Positions 11,010 to 23,110 of a stretch of DNA of 64,000 bases are shown piece after piece. How positions within the stretch are numbered: position 1 is the first letter of the stretch; the number at the start of each line of letters is the position of its first letter. The translations under genes were made by a program, and so were the position numbers. The notes beneath the pieces are model-generated. The model had not been told where the DNA came from. It worked only from the letters and a program-made list of their open reading frames with translations, and ran no database searches. Source of the DNA: Lunularia cruciata (taxonomy: Eukaryota > Streptophyta > Marchantiopsida > Lunulariales > Lunulariaceae); assembly GCA_948567375.1 (NCBI GenBank), contig OX419756.1, forward strand, positions 37,400,333 to 37,464,332, read 5' to 3'.

Positions 11010-11334
11010 ATTTGATCCTAAGTGAAGTGCAATTGGAGCAATGCCTTGATAGATCTGAGAGGAATTGTAGTGTTGGTAGTATTTTGCATTTGTGAGTGTA
11101 TTGTAGGGTTGATGCAAAGCAATTTGGATCAAGGAAGTTGTACCTTCAGTGGAAGGGTAGAACACAATTCTGAGGCAAAGGTGCTTTGTAGTGAAGTAGT
11201 CATCTTTGGAAGGATCTGAATCATCAAAATCAAAACTTTTTTAGACAAAAGTTGATGGAGTTATGATCAATGAGTGTTAATTTGTGACATGACAACGAGT
11301 CAGTGCTTGTTACTCTCCTTTTGGTGTGGTTTCT
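11010..11334 (+). mobile_element. GL-4: fragment of an older giant LTR (R/U5 region)
   Basis: About 325 bp matching the GL tail, from the segment after GTGTATTTG to GTGTGGTTTCT, cut on the left by the G1 insertion (GL-1 end) and on the right by GL-5. The natural next bases in other copies, ACCTGAGAGA, are absent from the right side of GL-5, so the rest of this copy was lost or rearranged. Confidence 0.75.
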
Positions 11335-11720
11335 TGTGGTGCCCACATTTTTTGTTTTTTTCAAAATAAAGGAGAAGAAGTGTATAGAGAAGTCGGATTG
11401 CGCCTGTATGGCCAAAGAAGGCGAAGAAAATTGGCTTTGGGATGAAACCCAAAGTAAAGTGCCTTCGGGTCATAAGGCGAAGTACTCGAAAATGCCCTGT
11501 CAGCATACAATACGAAGTAAATTGTCTTTGGATCGGGGGGAGCTCAACCCAAGGCAAAGACAGTCTAACAACCTTTCATCGGGGCAAGAAATTCAAGAAG
11601 GAGCCATTTCAAAACTAGCGGCTCATACGCGCGAAGGTTGATTGATAGTGACAGGTGCATGCCGGAGGTGTGATTTCTCGGTAGAAACTTGAAGCGACGG
11701 AAGATGAAGAAGTGCAACTC

Positions 11721-11729
11721 TATAAAAAT
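11721..11729 (+). promoter_or_regulatory. TATA box of the GL-5 ORF
   Basis: TATAAAAAT starting 27 nt before ATG 11748, the fixed spacing of the family. A start site at the usual 25-35 bp would fall at or next to this ATG, so translation may instead use the next ATG (11886, MGGAKKN). Confidence 0.6.
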
Positions 11730-11747
11730 TGAAACTGCAACGACAAA

Positions 11748-13467
11748 ATGTCGAGCAATTTTCCTTTGCCATTGAGGAGTCATCTTGCAGGTGATCGGGG
11801 AAAGGGAAATAAAGTTGTACTTGGGTTAGTGCGCAAGGGAGAAGTCACGAGAGAGAAATCGAGAGACAATAAGAAAGCATAAGAGATGGGAGGAGCAAAG
11901 AAAAACTCTGAATTCATAGTGAGAAATCATGCAATTTGGAGATTAGATGTAGTAGCAAGGATCGAAGTCTTGAGCCAACTTCGGATCACCTTTTTGGCAT
12001 GGAACTGGAACGTAAGTTTTCTAGGATTCATGACAGAAATCATCGAGGGTAAGTGTCTCGATGGTCCCAAGGAAGAAGGGAAGAGAGGAAATCCGGCTCG
12101 CTAGACAGAGTCGGATTGGAGACTCGTACTCGGGAAGGAGGTGGGTTTGGAGCAGGGAGCCACGTTCTTGGGGAAAGGAGAGATAGCCCAAGAAACACAA
12201 GAGGTGAGAGATGCCTTCTCGTCGAAGAGAACGAAGAATGGGTACAAAGTTGAGAGCTACAAAGACCCTATGAAGAGAGGAATTGTGAGTGCACTAATGG
12301 CCATCCTGAAGCCGGAGAGAACCACTTATGTGATGAAACACCAAGCGGTGTTCTTTCACAAGCTATTTGCAGGAGAACCAATCAATTGGGCAAGGTGTTT
12401 TCACGAGAGAACAAGGCAGATGGTGTGGAATCTGTGGGATAAGTTGCCTCCACACTACATCGTACCATTTGCAGCACATTTCTACCTTGGGTTGAATTTG
12501 CTCAATTTGGCGGAGCGCAATAGAATGGTGTCTCATTTCCATCCTGACTTGAGAAGAGAAGTCAACGTGGAGGAGCAGCAATACATTCTCCAAATCCGGA
12601 GCACGGATGACTACTACGCAAAGACAAGGAAAAACGTGGAGGTCGTGGTAAGTACTCCGACGAAGAAGAGAACTCGGCACACAGAAGCCAAAGAAAACAA
12701 GAAACCTCGTAAGATGCAGAAAAATAACCCGAGGCGAGGGATGGTGGTGATTGAGTCAGAAGATGAAGACTCAGAAGGCAAAGCCAAGCTCAAGACGGAG
12801 CACTCGGAATGTGAGGAGGAACTTGAGCTGACACTGCAGAGCGGAGATACTAGCAGTGACAGTGAAGACGGTGGAGAAATGACCTCGGCACCAGCGGCTG
12901 AAGAATACAAAGAAGAAGTGCAAGCAGAAGTAGAAGCCGAAGACAATGCGGCGCTAGAAGACAAAGTACCGGTGCTCAAGGAGAAGAAGATCACAGTACA
13001 GCGAGGAGTTCGCTCGAGACGTAAGGTGAAGTGTGAGGTGGGGCCGAGTAAAGTGAAGGAAGAGGCAAAAGACAGCACGAGTAGTGAGGCATCAATTCCG
13101 ATACGAAGACTTCAGCGAAGAAGGCGCTTATCAGGAGAACATGAGGAGAAACAAGAAATTACTCCGTGGGAGGAAGAAGTTGCCAGTGAGGGAGTAGAGT
13201 ACCTGCAAGAGGTAGTATGCCCGCTGTTGGTGAAGTTGGAGAAAAAGAAGAAGGAGATGCAGTCGACTTGTCCAGAAGTAAAGACTGTATTGCAGGTGGT
13301 AGCAAGATTAGAAGATGAGAACTCAGAGTTGAAGAGGAGTATAACTTGAGGTGAGACAGAGAGAGAAGTACTGCGAGCAGAAGCATTAGAGAGAAGTCAG
13401 GTAATTGAAGACCTGAAGAGAGAAGTGAGCTATCAAGAGGATCTTGCAAGGAAGAGTGGCAGTCGCA
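11748..13467 (+). pseudogene. GL-5 LTR-borne ORF, best-preserved N-terminal two thirds
   Basis: One frame from MSSNFPLPLRSHLAGD to the deletion junction, interrupted only by TAA near 11880, TAG at 12102-12104 (Trp in other copies) and TGA at 13347-13349 (an Arg CGA elsewhere). Order: short N-terminal arm; conserved domain to about codon 280 (WRLDVVARIEVLSQL, MKHQAVFFHKLFAGEPINWA, PPHYIVPFAAHFYLGL); acidic Ser/Glu linker; basic patch RRLQRRRRL; then a coiled coil (LVKLEKKKKEMQ). The 402-codon open stretch 12141-13349 is the longest in the family here. The protein matches no family I can name with confidence. The basic patch would suit nuclear entry or nucleic-acid binding (inference). Confidence 0.7.
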
Positions 13468-14124
13468 GGAAATTGTTGTTCAATGCTCATTATTTCTGAG
13501 AATAGATAAAGCAAAGTGCTATGAAGCAGTGCTCGTCGCTTGAGCTTGATTTCGAGTATCAACTTTGCAATTGTGTTTGGGAGTGTTTGGAGAAATTCAA
13601 AGTGCAAGTCAGAGTGCTTGTTGGATGTTGGATTCCGTAGCCTTGATCTTCATTTTGTGTGTTTGATCCTGAGTGAAGTGCAATTGAAGCAATGCCTTGA
13701 CAGATCTGAGAGGAATTGTAGTGTTGGTAGTATTCTGCATTTGTGAGTGTAGTGTGAAGTTGATGTGAAGCAATTTTGATTGAGGAAGTTGTGCCTTCAA
13801 TGGAGGGGTGGAACACGGTTCTGAGGCAAAGTCGTTTTGCAGTGAAGTGCCATTTTCGGGAGAGCTTGAATCATCACAATCAAGATTGTTTGGAAAGAAT
13901 TGAAGGATTTGTGATTATGGAGTGTTAATTTGTGACAAGACTGCGAGTCAGTGCTTGTTACTCTCTTCTGGGTGTGGTTTCTACCTGAGAGATTAAAGAT
14001 GCAACCAAGAAGAACTACATTGTTACTGTTTGCTTCGTATTTGGACATTTCTGACTCGTATCTTTACGGGAACAAACTTTACTTACCCGATTACTGCAAA
14101 AGTGATATTTTCCGGGTTGTCACA

Positions 14125-16072
14125 ATAGAGTACTTGTCACGAGTATTTTTCCTTTGCTAGTACAATTACAAAAGAAGAGAGACAATTGAAGCAAGATCAC
14201 TCAAGAATGAAGGATGAATTTGCAGTATATTAGTGTTGAAAATCTGGAGTTGAGAAGGACGTTGAGTCAGAGAGAGTGTGAGTTGGTAGAGCTTTGGACT
14301 GACATAGAGCTAAAGAGAAAGGAGATTGAGAGTCTAACAAAAGACATTGTAAAGAGAGGCAAAGCCATGGCAAAGCAAGAAGAAGATTGGAAGGAGCAAT
14401 TAGTGAAGTCTGAAGCCTTGCATGCAGAAGTGCATAATACATGCATAGAAGTGATACATCTGAAGACAATGACTGCTATTATGGGTCAAAAGTTGGAAAG
14501 TTTGAAGGCCAATGCAATAGAGAAAGATTGGTCTTGGCAACAAGAGTTGGCTAAGCGCAATAGAGAAGAAGAATGAATGCATGGGTTGGTCAAAGGAATG
14601 GAAGAAGAACTTAAGCAAAGTGAAGGAGAAAAGAAGCACTAAAGGCCAAGTTGGAAGATGAGGTGAAGATGTATCGTGAAGAGCTATTAGCAGAGAGAGA
14701 GAAGTTGCATACGCCAAGAAGAGAGGCAAGCAAAGATATTGTTGTAAGAATGAAGGCAATGTTAGGAATGATGGTTGAAGTTCAATTGGAGGAAGCAAGA
14801 CTGGACAAATTGAAGTTGTTAGTGCATGAAACAAGGAAGAAGAAAACAAACGACATTCAATTGAGAAAGCAAACGACATTCAATTGAGCAAGTTGTTGAT
14901 TCACTTGAGAGATTGAGTAGATAGGAAGATATTAGAAGCAAAAGTCAATGTGTGTCTTAGGTTGGACTTAGTACATTCAGAATTGGAGAGACTTTGTAGA
15001 TCTATGAAGTTAGAAACAAAGTCCAAAGTGGCTGAAGTAGGAGTGCAGGTATCTTTAGGTGAGTTCCTTGAGATATTAGAGAAGAGTGGGTCAAGAGATA
15101 ACAATTTAGATAAGTTACCTACCAATGCAATTGTAGTTCAAAGTAAAGAAGTAGTAGAAATAGCAAAGGAATTAGTAGAATTAGATAGACCCAAAGAAGG
15201 AGCAATACTTGAAGGATTGTCTAGTTTGGAAGCCAAAGTCAAAGTAGACATCGGATTGGATTAGAATAATTTAGGGATAGGAAGAGGCAAATATGAAGAG
15301 GTGGATTGTCATTTCGGATTTGTAGGTTGGTTAAGTTGTTAAGAATCAGTTTAGGAAGTTAGATAGTTGTCAAGAGCTCTGCCTATTTAAACAAGGCCTT
15401 TGGAATAAAATGTTGTTTAGTATTCCAAATTTCTAAAGAAAGATAAAGCAAAGTGTTGGTCTTAGTGCTCGTTGCTTGAGCTTAATTCCAAGTCTCAATT
15501 TTGTGTGTGTGCTTGTGAGTGTTGAGAGAAATTTGAAGTGCAAGTCAATGTGCTTGGTAGATATTGGATTCCACAACCTTGATCTTCATTTTTTGTATTT
15601 GATCCAATTGTCCAATTGTGAAGTGCAATTGGAGCAATACCTTCACAGATCTGAGAGGAATTGCAGTGTTGGTATTATTTTGCATTTGTAAGTGCAGTGT
15701 AGGGTTGATGAAAAGCTATTTTTATCATGGAAGTTGTGCCTTTAGTGGAGGGATGGAACAAAATTTTGGGGCGAAGGTGCTTTGTAGTGAAATAGCCATC
15801 TTCAAAAGGATTTGAATCATCACAATCAAGATTTGTTTGGAGAGAATTTGATGGAGTCATGATAAGTGAGTGTTAATTCGTGACAAGACAGCGAGTTAGT
15901 GGTTGTTACTCTCTTTTGGGTGTGGTTTCTACCTGAGAGATTAAAGACACAACCAAGAAGAACGACTTGTTATCATTTGTCTTCTTATTTGAACATTTTT
16001 GATTTGTATCTTTATAGGAACAAACTTTATTTGCTTGATTACCACAAAAGTGATACTTGTTGGGTTGTCATA
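14125..16072 (+). mobile_element. GL-6: 5'-truncated giant LTR (C-like subfamily)
   Basis: Starts in mid coiled coil and runs to GGGTTGTCATA, a one-base variant of the family end. A TATTTAAAC box at 15384 lies 681 nt before the end. The next base begins the reading frame of a gypsy RNase H (G2a), so this LTR was inserted into G2a. Its coiled-coil sequence differs from the A copies and resembles GL-7. Confidence 0.75.
14150..15264 (+). pseudogene. GL-6 LTR-borne ORF, C-terminal coiled-coil part
   Basis: Almost entirely Glu/Lys/Leu-rich coiled coil, with open stretches 14214-14576, 14651-14887 and 14950-15264, and a tail ending VDIGLD before TAG. Stops at 14574 and 14641 and a short repeat near 14860-14885 (ACGACATTCAATTGAG occurs twice) disrupt it. 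The C-terminal acidic tail with VGVQVS matches the tails of other GL proteins, which anchors the identification. Confidence 0.6.
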
Positions 16073-16302
16073 GCACATTTCTAATGTTACCTATTTGGTA
16101 ACCCCTTTACTCTCATTATTGATCATCAGCCATTAAAGTGGTTAATGGAGTCCAACAAGCTTTTAGGGAGGGAGGCTTTCATGATGGGCTCTGATTTTAT
16201 AGGAGTATGATTTCATGGTTATTCATAGACCTGGAGTGGTGAACCAAGATGCAGATGGGTTGAGTAGAAACTTATGTCCCAACCAGCAGGATCAGACTAG
16301 AG
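16073..16302 (+). pseudogene. Gypsy G2a RNase H fragment
   Basis: RNase H of a Ty3/gypsy Pol: GNPFTLIIDHQPLKWLMES and QDADGLSRNLCP are standard motifs. One stop and a frameshift are present. It starts at the GL-6 boundary and stops abruptly at 16302 after ACTAGAG. In the second copy of this element (G2b, minus strand near 50118-50160) the same bases continue into CATGGTGAGA. Here that continuation is found on the opposite strand at 30434, which places an inversion breakpoint at 16302. Confidence 0.8.
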
Positions 16303-16329
16303 CACCTCTTCATATTTGCCTCTTCAAAT

Positions 16330-17458
16330 CTCAAATCTGTAACCGTCCCAATCCGATTTCTACTTTGACTTTGGCATTCAGTCCCAACGATCCCTCTATA
16401 ATTTCACCATCCTTTGTTCTATCTAATCCTACTTCTAACTCTTCTATTTCTATAATTTCTTCACAACAACCTACAATTGAGATCTAAGTTAATCGTTCTA
16501 ACTCTTTATCTCTTGACCCACTCCTCTCAAAGGTTTCAGAGAACAACTCCGAAGACACGTGTATCCCTACTTCTACAACATCGGGTCTTTGTACTTCTTG
16601 TACCTCACTACAAAGTTTAGCTAACTCCGTTCTAACAAGATCTAGTCTAAGACACAGATTTTTTCCTACCTCTAACATCTTCCTATCAACACAATCTCAC
16701 AGACAAATAAATAGATTATTCAACTCCGTGTCCTTTTGCCTTTCTCTTACGCATCTCTTGCACTAATAACTTCAGCTCTCGCAATCTTGCCCCTTCAAGT
16801 TTACCTTCAACTTCCATGCTCAGCATGGCTTCATTGACAACTCATCAGCTTCTCCTACAACCATAAGCTTCTCCTTCTTCCTTTCTTCCTCCAATTCACT
16901 CCGATACATCTAGAGCTCGTCTTCAAATTCAGCCTTCAATGCCTCCTTCTCCTTTTGATTCATAAAGATTTGCTCCTCTACCTCCCTCACCAATCCTCGC
17001 AACCAATCTTCTTCTCTACTGTGCTCCACTAACTCTTGTTGCCAAGCTTGATCTTTCTCCACTACTTTCTTCTTGAGACTCTCCGACTCTTGCTCCATCA
17101 CCACGGTAATTGCTTTTGAGTGAATTAACTCTACATGCGCATCTACAATTTCTACTTTCAACACTGCAACCAACGTAGTCATCTCCTTTGCCTCCTCATG
17201 ACTCTTGGCTAACTCCTCCCTTGTCACCTCAAAGTGCATACTCCAAAGAACCTCCTCAACCCAAAGTTCTTTGACTTCCATCTCCACACTCGTCAATTTA
17301 CTTTGCAACAACAAAGTTTCCGCACTCCAAGTCTTCACTTCTACCAATTCATCCGGCACCTTGAGATTTGCAATAACCATCTCCATCTTCTTCTACTATA
17401 GCAATGTCAACAGCGGATAAACTACTTTAGACAAATAGTCCACTCCTTTGCACCTTGC
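16330..17458 (-). pseudogene. GL-7 LTR-borne ORF, C-terminal part
   Basis: Minus-strand coiled coil with a 158-codon open stretch (16910-17386) rich in Glu, Lys, Leu and Val, followed by the tail segment 16484-16678 (LCLRLDLVRTELAKL, VGIHVSSEL, RSGSRDKELERLT). This matches the order and motifs of the C-terminus in GL-8 and GL-10. The N-terminal half lies on the other side of the GL-8 insertion. Confidence 0.6.
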
Positions 17459-18241
17459 ATCATTGTGACAACCCGACAAATATCACTTTTGCGGTAATCA
17501 GGTAAGTAAAGTTTGTTCCCGTAGAGATACAAGTCAAAAATTTCTAAATACAAAGCAAAGTAACAATTTTAGTTCTTCTTTAGTCTCTCAGGTAGAAACC
17601 ACACCCAGAAGAGAGTAACAAGCACTGATTTGCAGTCTTGTCACAAATGAACACTCCTTAATCGCAACTCCAACAAATCTTTCTAAACAATCTTGATTGT
17701 GATGATTCAGGCTCTCCCAAAAATAGCACTTCACTACAAAATGACTTTGCCTCAGAATTGTGTTCCACCCCTCCACTGAAGGCACAACTTCCTTGATCAA
17801 AATTGTTTCACATTAACTTTGCATTGCACTCACAAATGCAAAATACTACCAACACTACAATTCCTCTCAGATCTGTCAAGGCATTGCTTTGATTGCACTT
17901 CACTCAGGATCAAACACACAGAATGAAGATCAAGGCTGTGGAATCCAACATCCAACAAGCACATTGACTTGCACTTTAAATTTCTTCACACACTCACAAA
18001 CACAAGTACAACGTTGATACTTGGAATCAAGCTCAAGCGACGAGCATTGCTTCACAGCACTTTGCTTTATCTATTCTTAGAATTATGAGCACTGAACAAC
18101 ATTTCTCTTTGAATGCCACTCTTAAGTAGTGAAGCAATCGATAGTTCTAACAACTATACCGTTCTACAACAACTTTTCTAACCTGTAGATCAGAAATGAC
18201 AATGCACCCCTTCATATCTGCCTCTTCAAATCTCAAAACTG

Positions 18242-20806
18242 TTACTTATCCAATCCAATGTCTACTTTGTCATTGGCTTTCAAACCCAAACCTGAAGTAC
18301 GTTTACTTCCTACTACTCTGTCCACGGGTTTCATATCTTCTACTTCTTCTACCAGATCCAGCAATTCTCTTTCTTGATCTGAAATTGCATTAGTGGGTAA
18401 TCTATCTAACTCCTTATCTCCCGACCCTTTCTTCTCTAATGTCTCCACCGGTAATTCCAAAGACATTTGCACTCCTATGTTATCTACTTCAGGTTTTGCT
18501 CTAACATCTTTCCAAAGTTTTTCTATCTCTATTTTCACTAAGTTTAATCTAATCAAAATGTTGTCTTCTACCTCTAAGATCTTCATATCTACACGAGTTC
18601 TGAGACTAATTAACAAGGCATTCAAATCGGTGTCCTTTGCCTATCTTTGCCTCATCTCTTGCACCAACAACTTCAACTTGTGTGGCCTCGTCTCTTCAAT
18701 CCAAATGCTGGCCTCTGTACTTAACATTGCATTCATCCGGAAGACTATCTCCTTCAAAGGCTCCAATCTCATCTTCCGCTCTCGTTCTCGATCCACAAGC
18801 CAGTCCTCCCTGTACATTGCCAATTCTACTTCAAACTCAACTTTCACCGTCTCCTTCTCCTTCTCCTTCTGTACAACTCTCTCCTCCTGATTACGAAGTA
18901 ACTCTTGTCATCTTTCTTCTTCTCTTTATTGTGCTGCCAGCTCTTGTTGCCAAAGTTGCTTCTTCTCCTCGACACTCTCCATCACCCTATTGAGCTCCTG
19001 ATCCTTTGCAGCTACTCTCACCATAGCATGGATAACCTCTACTCTTGAATCAGCAAATTGCTGCTTCAAGATTTAGTACTTGTCTCTCCCTTGCTATGTC
19101 ACTCTTCTTCACAAGATCCTCTTGATAATGCACTTCTCTCTTCAGGTCTTCAATTAACTGACTTCTCACTACTACCTCCGCTCGTAGTACTTCCCTTTCT
19201 TCCTCACCTCGGGTTATACTCTTCTTCAACTCCGAGTTTTCTTCTTCTAATCTTGCCAACACCTGCAATACAATCTTTACCTCTGGACAAGTTGACTGCA
19301 TCTCCTTCTTCCTGTACTCCAACTTCACCAACAGAGGACACACCACCTCCCGCAAGTACTCGACTCCATCACTCGGGGTTACTTCTTCTTCCGCGGCCAC
19401 TTCTCTTCTTACTTCTTGTTCACCCAATACTCGCCTTCTCCTCTGCAGTCTTTGTATCGGAATGGACGCCTTGCTTCCCAAGCTTTCATGTGCTTCTTCC
19501 TTCACCGTACTCAGACCTGCATCATACTTTGCCTTATGTCTCAAGCAAACTCCTCTCTGCACTGCAATCTTCTTCTCTTTGGGCTCAGTTACTTCGTCTT
19601 CCAACTGTGTGTTGTCCTCGGCTTCAATTTCTGCCTGCACTTCTTCTTCTTTTGCAATAGTTGGTGCCGATGTCATTTCTCCTCCTTCATTGCTATTGCT
19701 ACTCGTATCTCCACTCTGTAGTGTTAGCTCGGGTTCCTCCTCGTGTTCCGAGTCTTCGGTCTTGAGCTTGGCATCACCTTCCAAGTCTTCATCCTCTGAC
19801 TCGATCACCACCATACCTTGCCTCGGGTTGCCTCTCCTGGTCTTCCGGGGTTTCTTCATGTCTTCGGCTTTGCCTTGCTGACTTCTCTTCTTCAAATTTG
19901 GAGTACTCACTTTGATTTCCACGTTCTTCCCTGTCTTTGTATAGTAGTCATTGGTGCTCTTGATTTGCAAAATGTACTGCTGCTCCTCAACATTGACCTC
20001 CTTTCTCAGATCAGGATGGAAGTGTGACACCATCCGAGTTTGCTCCACCGAGTTTAGCAAATTCAACCCAAGGTAGAAATGTGTTGCAAACTGCACGATG
20101 TAGTGTGGACGTGATTTATCCCGCAAATTCCACACCATTTGTCTCGTTCTCCCATGGAAACAGCTTGCCCAATTGATTGGTTCTCCTCCAAAAAACTTGT
20201 GAAAGAACACCGCTTGGTGTTTCATCACATACGTGGTTCTCTCCGGCTTCAGGATGGCCTCAGTGCACTCAAAATTCCTCTCTTCACAGGGTCTTTGTAG
20301 CTCTTGACTTTATACCCATTCTTCATCCGCTTTGACAAGATTGCATCTCTCACTTCTTAGGTTTCTTGAGCTATCTCTCCCTTCCACAAGAACGTGGCCC
20401 CCCGCTCCGAGCCTGCTTCCTTCCCGAGTACTAGTCTCCAATCCGACTCTGTCCAGCAAGCCGGATTTCCTCTCTTCCCTTCTTCCTTGGGTCCATCAAG
20501 ACACTTGCTCTTGATGATTTCTGTCATGAAACCTGGAAAGCTTACTTTCCAGTTCCATGCCAAAAAAGTGATCCAAAGTCGGCTCAAGACTTCAATCCTA
20601 GCGATCACATCTAACCTCCAAATTGCGTGATTTCTCACTGCAAATTCAGAGTTCTTTCCTCCTCCCATCTCTTCTGCCTTCTCACTATCTCTTGATTTCA
20701 CTCTTGCGACTTCTCCCTTACACACTAACGCGTTTCCAACTCTATTTCCCTTCACACAATCACCTGCAAGATGACTTCTCAACGGCAAAGGAAAATTACT
20801 TGACAT
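18242..20806 (-). pseudogene. GL-8 LTR-borne ORF, near full length
   Basis: From ATG 20806 (MSSNFPLPLRSHLAGD) to the stop after VDIGLDK at 18242, about 855 codons. Conserved domain: MGGGKNSEF, WRLDVIARIEVLSRLW, NPACWTESDWRLVLGKE, MMKHQAVFFHKFFGGEPINWA, HYIVQFATHFYLGL, MVSHFHPDLRKE. Then an acidic linker, a basic patch (RLQRRRRVLGE), coiled coil, and a tail with LEKKGSGDKELDRLP. The 392-codon stretch 19050-20228 is open; frameshifts near 20230 and 19050 and some stops separate the pieces. No named domain recognised. No zinc knuckle, protease or RT motif, so it is not a complete Gag-Pol. Confidence 0.72.
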
Positions 20807-20824
20807 TTCGTCGTTGCAAGTTTG

Positions 20825-20833
20825 ATTTTTATA
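20825..20833 (-). promoter_or_regulatory. TATA box of the GL-8 ORF
   Basis: TATAAAAAT on the minus strand, 27 nt before ATG 20806, as in the other A copies. Confidence 0.6.
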
Positions 20834-21225
20834 GAGTTGCGCTTTCTTTGTCTTTCTTCACTTTGAGTTACTACCGAGAAATCACACCTCCTGCATGCAC
20901 CTATCACTATCAATCAACCTTTGCATGTATGGGCCACCGGTTTTTGAACGGTCCCTTCTTGAATTTCTTGCCCCGACAAAAAGTTGTTAGATTGTCTTCG
21001 CCTTGGGTTGAGCTCCCCCCGATACAAAGACACCTAACTTCGGGTTGTTTGCTGACAGGGCATTTCCGAGTACTTCACCTTATGACCCAAAGTCACTTTA
21101 CTTTGGGTTTCATCCCGAAGACTCTTTTCTTTACCTTCTTCTACCATACATGCGCAATCCGACTTCTCTATACACTTCTTCTTCTTTATTTTGAAAAAAA
21201 CAAAAAATGTGGGCACCACAATCAT

Positions 21226-22629
21226 CAGCTCGGCTTTTGGGTTCCGACCACTCTACTTCTTGAACCTTGACCCAAAGTCGCAATCTTTGTACCTTCAAAG
21301 TTTCTTCCTTTAAACTTTCTCCACCTTCTAGAGTAACTTTATAGGGCCCTACTTCAGATGCAAGAATTTCATTCTTACACTTGGCAGTCCAGGGTTGTGC
21401 CAAGACTTGCTCTCCCTTCTTCCCCTCACTTCCTCGTTCAAGCATGGAAATTTTCGGACTCAGCTTTCCTGCCTTGATCATCGGCTGTCGTGATTGCTAA
21501 ACCTCTACTTGCCTTTGCTTTCACTGCTTGATTCTTCACTCCGTAGTGTGAACTCCTCTTCTTCTCCCGACATTCCTTCCTTTGATCCAATTTCTCCTTC
21601 CGACTCGTCTTTTGCTTCTGGCGTGGCTTCCTTCGTCTTCACTACCACCGCCGTTGGGTTCAGCTTTGGAACTTTCTAGGGCTGGACTATTGCAACACAA
21701 TTCTCACACTTGGCTCTCTTTCTAGCCCTAGAAAGGTCAATTGCTATGATTTTCTCCTTCCCACTCTTCTTGTAATACTCATCCCCATCTTGCACTCTCT
21801 CCATATAATATCACTCATCTATATTTGCCTCCTTTTGCAAATCCGGGTGAAAGTGCGAGCGCATTTTATTTTGTTCTTCCAAAGTCAGCAAGTTGAACCG
21901 AAAATAAAAATGCGCTGCGAAGGGCACAAAATAATATGGTGGCATATCCATTCTCCATTGTGAAATCATCTGCTCCACTCTTTGATGTAGACATTTCACC
22001 CAATCTACTACCTCCCCCGCAAACATTTGGTGAAAGAACACCGCCTATTGCATAGTAACAAAGGTGGTTTGCTCTGGCTTGAACATTGCCATCATTGCGC
22101 TAACTATCCCTCTCTGCTCAATGTCTCTATAACTGTCCACCTTGTACCCATTCTTAGTGTGAGGTTGATTGAATGGCTTCCTCACTTTGGTAGTCTCTTC
22201 TGAAGCATCACACTTCCAATAGAAGGTGGTACCTCCTACCTCTCTTGCTTCTCTTTCCAAAAATACTCTCTAATCCGCCTTTGTCCATCAAGCAGGATTC
22301 CCTCTCTTCCTCTTGTGCTTTGGTCCATCCTTGCAATTACTTGCTGCAATTTCTACCATGAAAATTGGAAAATTGAAGTTCCAATTCCAGGCTAGGAACG
22401 TGATACAAAGTGTTGTCAAGACTTTGATCCGTGCTATCACTTCTTATCTACAAATTGAAAGCCCACTCACCACACTCTGCTAACTCACTTTTGGGGTCAT
22501 CGTGTGCTTCCTCATCTTCTTCTTGTGGAAGATCGTTCCCAAGATCCTAACCCACTCCTCTTCCTGCTGATTTGCAATTTGCATTACTTTGGGTCGACTT
22601 TGAATAGGGACTAGGTAGCAACTGGACAT
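21226..22629 (-). pseudogene. GL-7 LTR-borne ORF, N-terminal part (C type)
   Basis: Minus strand from ATG 22629 (MSSCYLVPIQSRP) with a TATA box (22656-22663) about 34 nt upstream. The conserved domain is recognisable: KNGYKVDSYRD, MAMFKPEQTTFV, AVFFHQMFAG, PPYYFVPFAAHFYF, KMRSHFHPDLQKE. It is divergent from A and closer to B. Stops (for example near 22049) and frameshifts are present. It continues into a linker with LRLWVKVQEVEWSE before GL-8 interrupts it. Confidence 0.6.
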
Positions 22630-22814
22630 TGCTCCACTAACTCGCACAACTTGTAATTTTATAGTCCTTCCACAATCAATCATTCTTTAGTTGCTCCTTC
22701 TCTCTAGTCTCCGATTTGGTGAAATTGTTTCCTGTCACTATCAAGAAGTTCTTGATCTCGAGGTCATTACTTTCTTCCCACATACTTTCTTGATTGGGCC
22801 AACTCCAAAGAAGT

Positions 22815-23110
22815 TTGTTCCAAGTTCTTTGGATCAGATCACACCGCTGTTGCGGGGATTGGTTGGTCTTGGGAGTGTGCCATGCACATGGCTGCTTGCG
22901 CTCAGAACTGCTAGGCTTGTCAACTGTTCAAAGCCCTTTGTAATCAGACGCTCTCTCTACTTGCCCGGCTGGCAGTCCTTCTTGCTAGAGCAGCTTGCTA
23001 CCAATCTTTCTAAATGTAGGCTCAGGGTTAATGGCTTCTTGGATTGGCTTCATTGGCGCAATCGTATTCTTCAAGCTTCATTGCCAATGTTAAAGTTCTG
23101 TCCATGTTAA
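22815..23110 (+). other. GC-richer unidentified block
   Basis: Noticeably richer in G and C than everything around it, and open in a plus-strand frame (22691-23110, 139 codons). It lies inside GL-7 between the LTR start and its TATA region, where other GL copies have nothing. No retroelement motif is visible. It could be a captured host fragment or part of another mobile element. Function unknown. Confidence 0.3.

Larger units (their letters stand above)
11335..14124 (+). mobile_element. GL-5: giant LTR with about 1 kb internal deletion (A subfamily)
   Basis: Starts TGTGGTGCCCACA and ends CCGGGTTGTCACA; 2790 bp. About 970 bp are missing between the middle of the coiled coil and the sequence just after the TATTTAAAG box (junction near 13468-13480). 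The flanks do not match: TTTCT (11330-11334) on the left, ATAGA (14125-14129) on the right. This fits recombination between two different GL copies rather than a simple insertion. Confidence 0.8.
17464..21220 (-). mobile_element. GL-8: complete solo giant LTR (A subfamily), nested in GL-7
   Basis: A 3757-bp unit with perfect 5-bp duplication ATCAT (17459-17463 and 21221-21225) and canonical ends TGTGGTGCCCACA and GGGTTGTCACA on the minus strand. The interrupted GL-7 ORF lies on both sides. This is the cleanest intact solo GL LTR in the window and the best reference for length and structure: 5' non-coding arm of about 0.4 kb, ORF of about 2.57 kb, then about 0.78 kb of tail. Confidence 0.92.

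Noticed and set aside
22815-23110. Callose-synthase-like fragment (VPSSLDQITPLLR)
   Set aside because: The resemblance covers about a dozen residues and does not extend; too weak to name.
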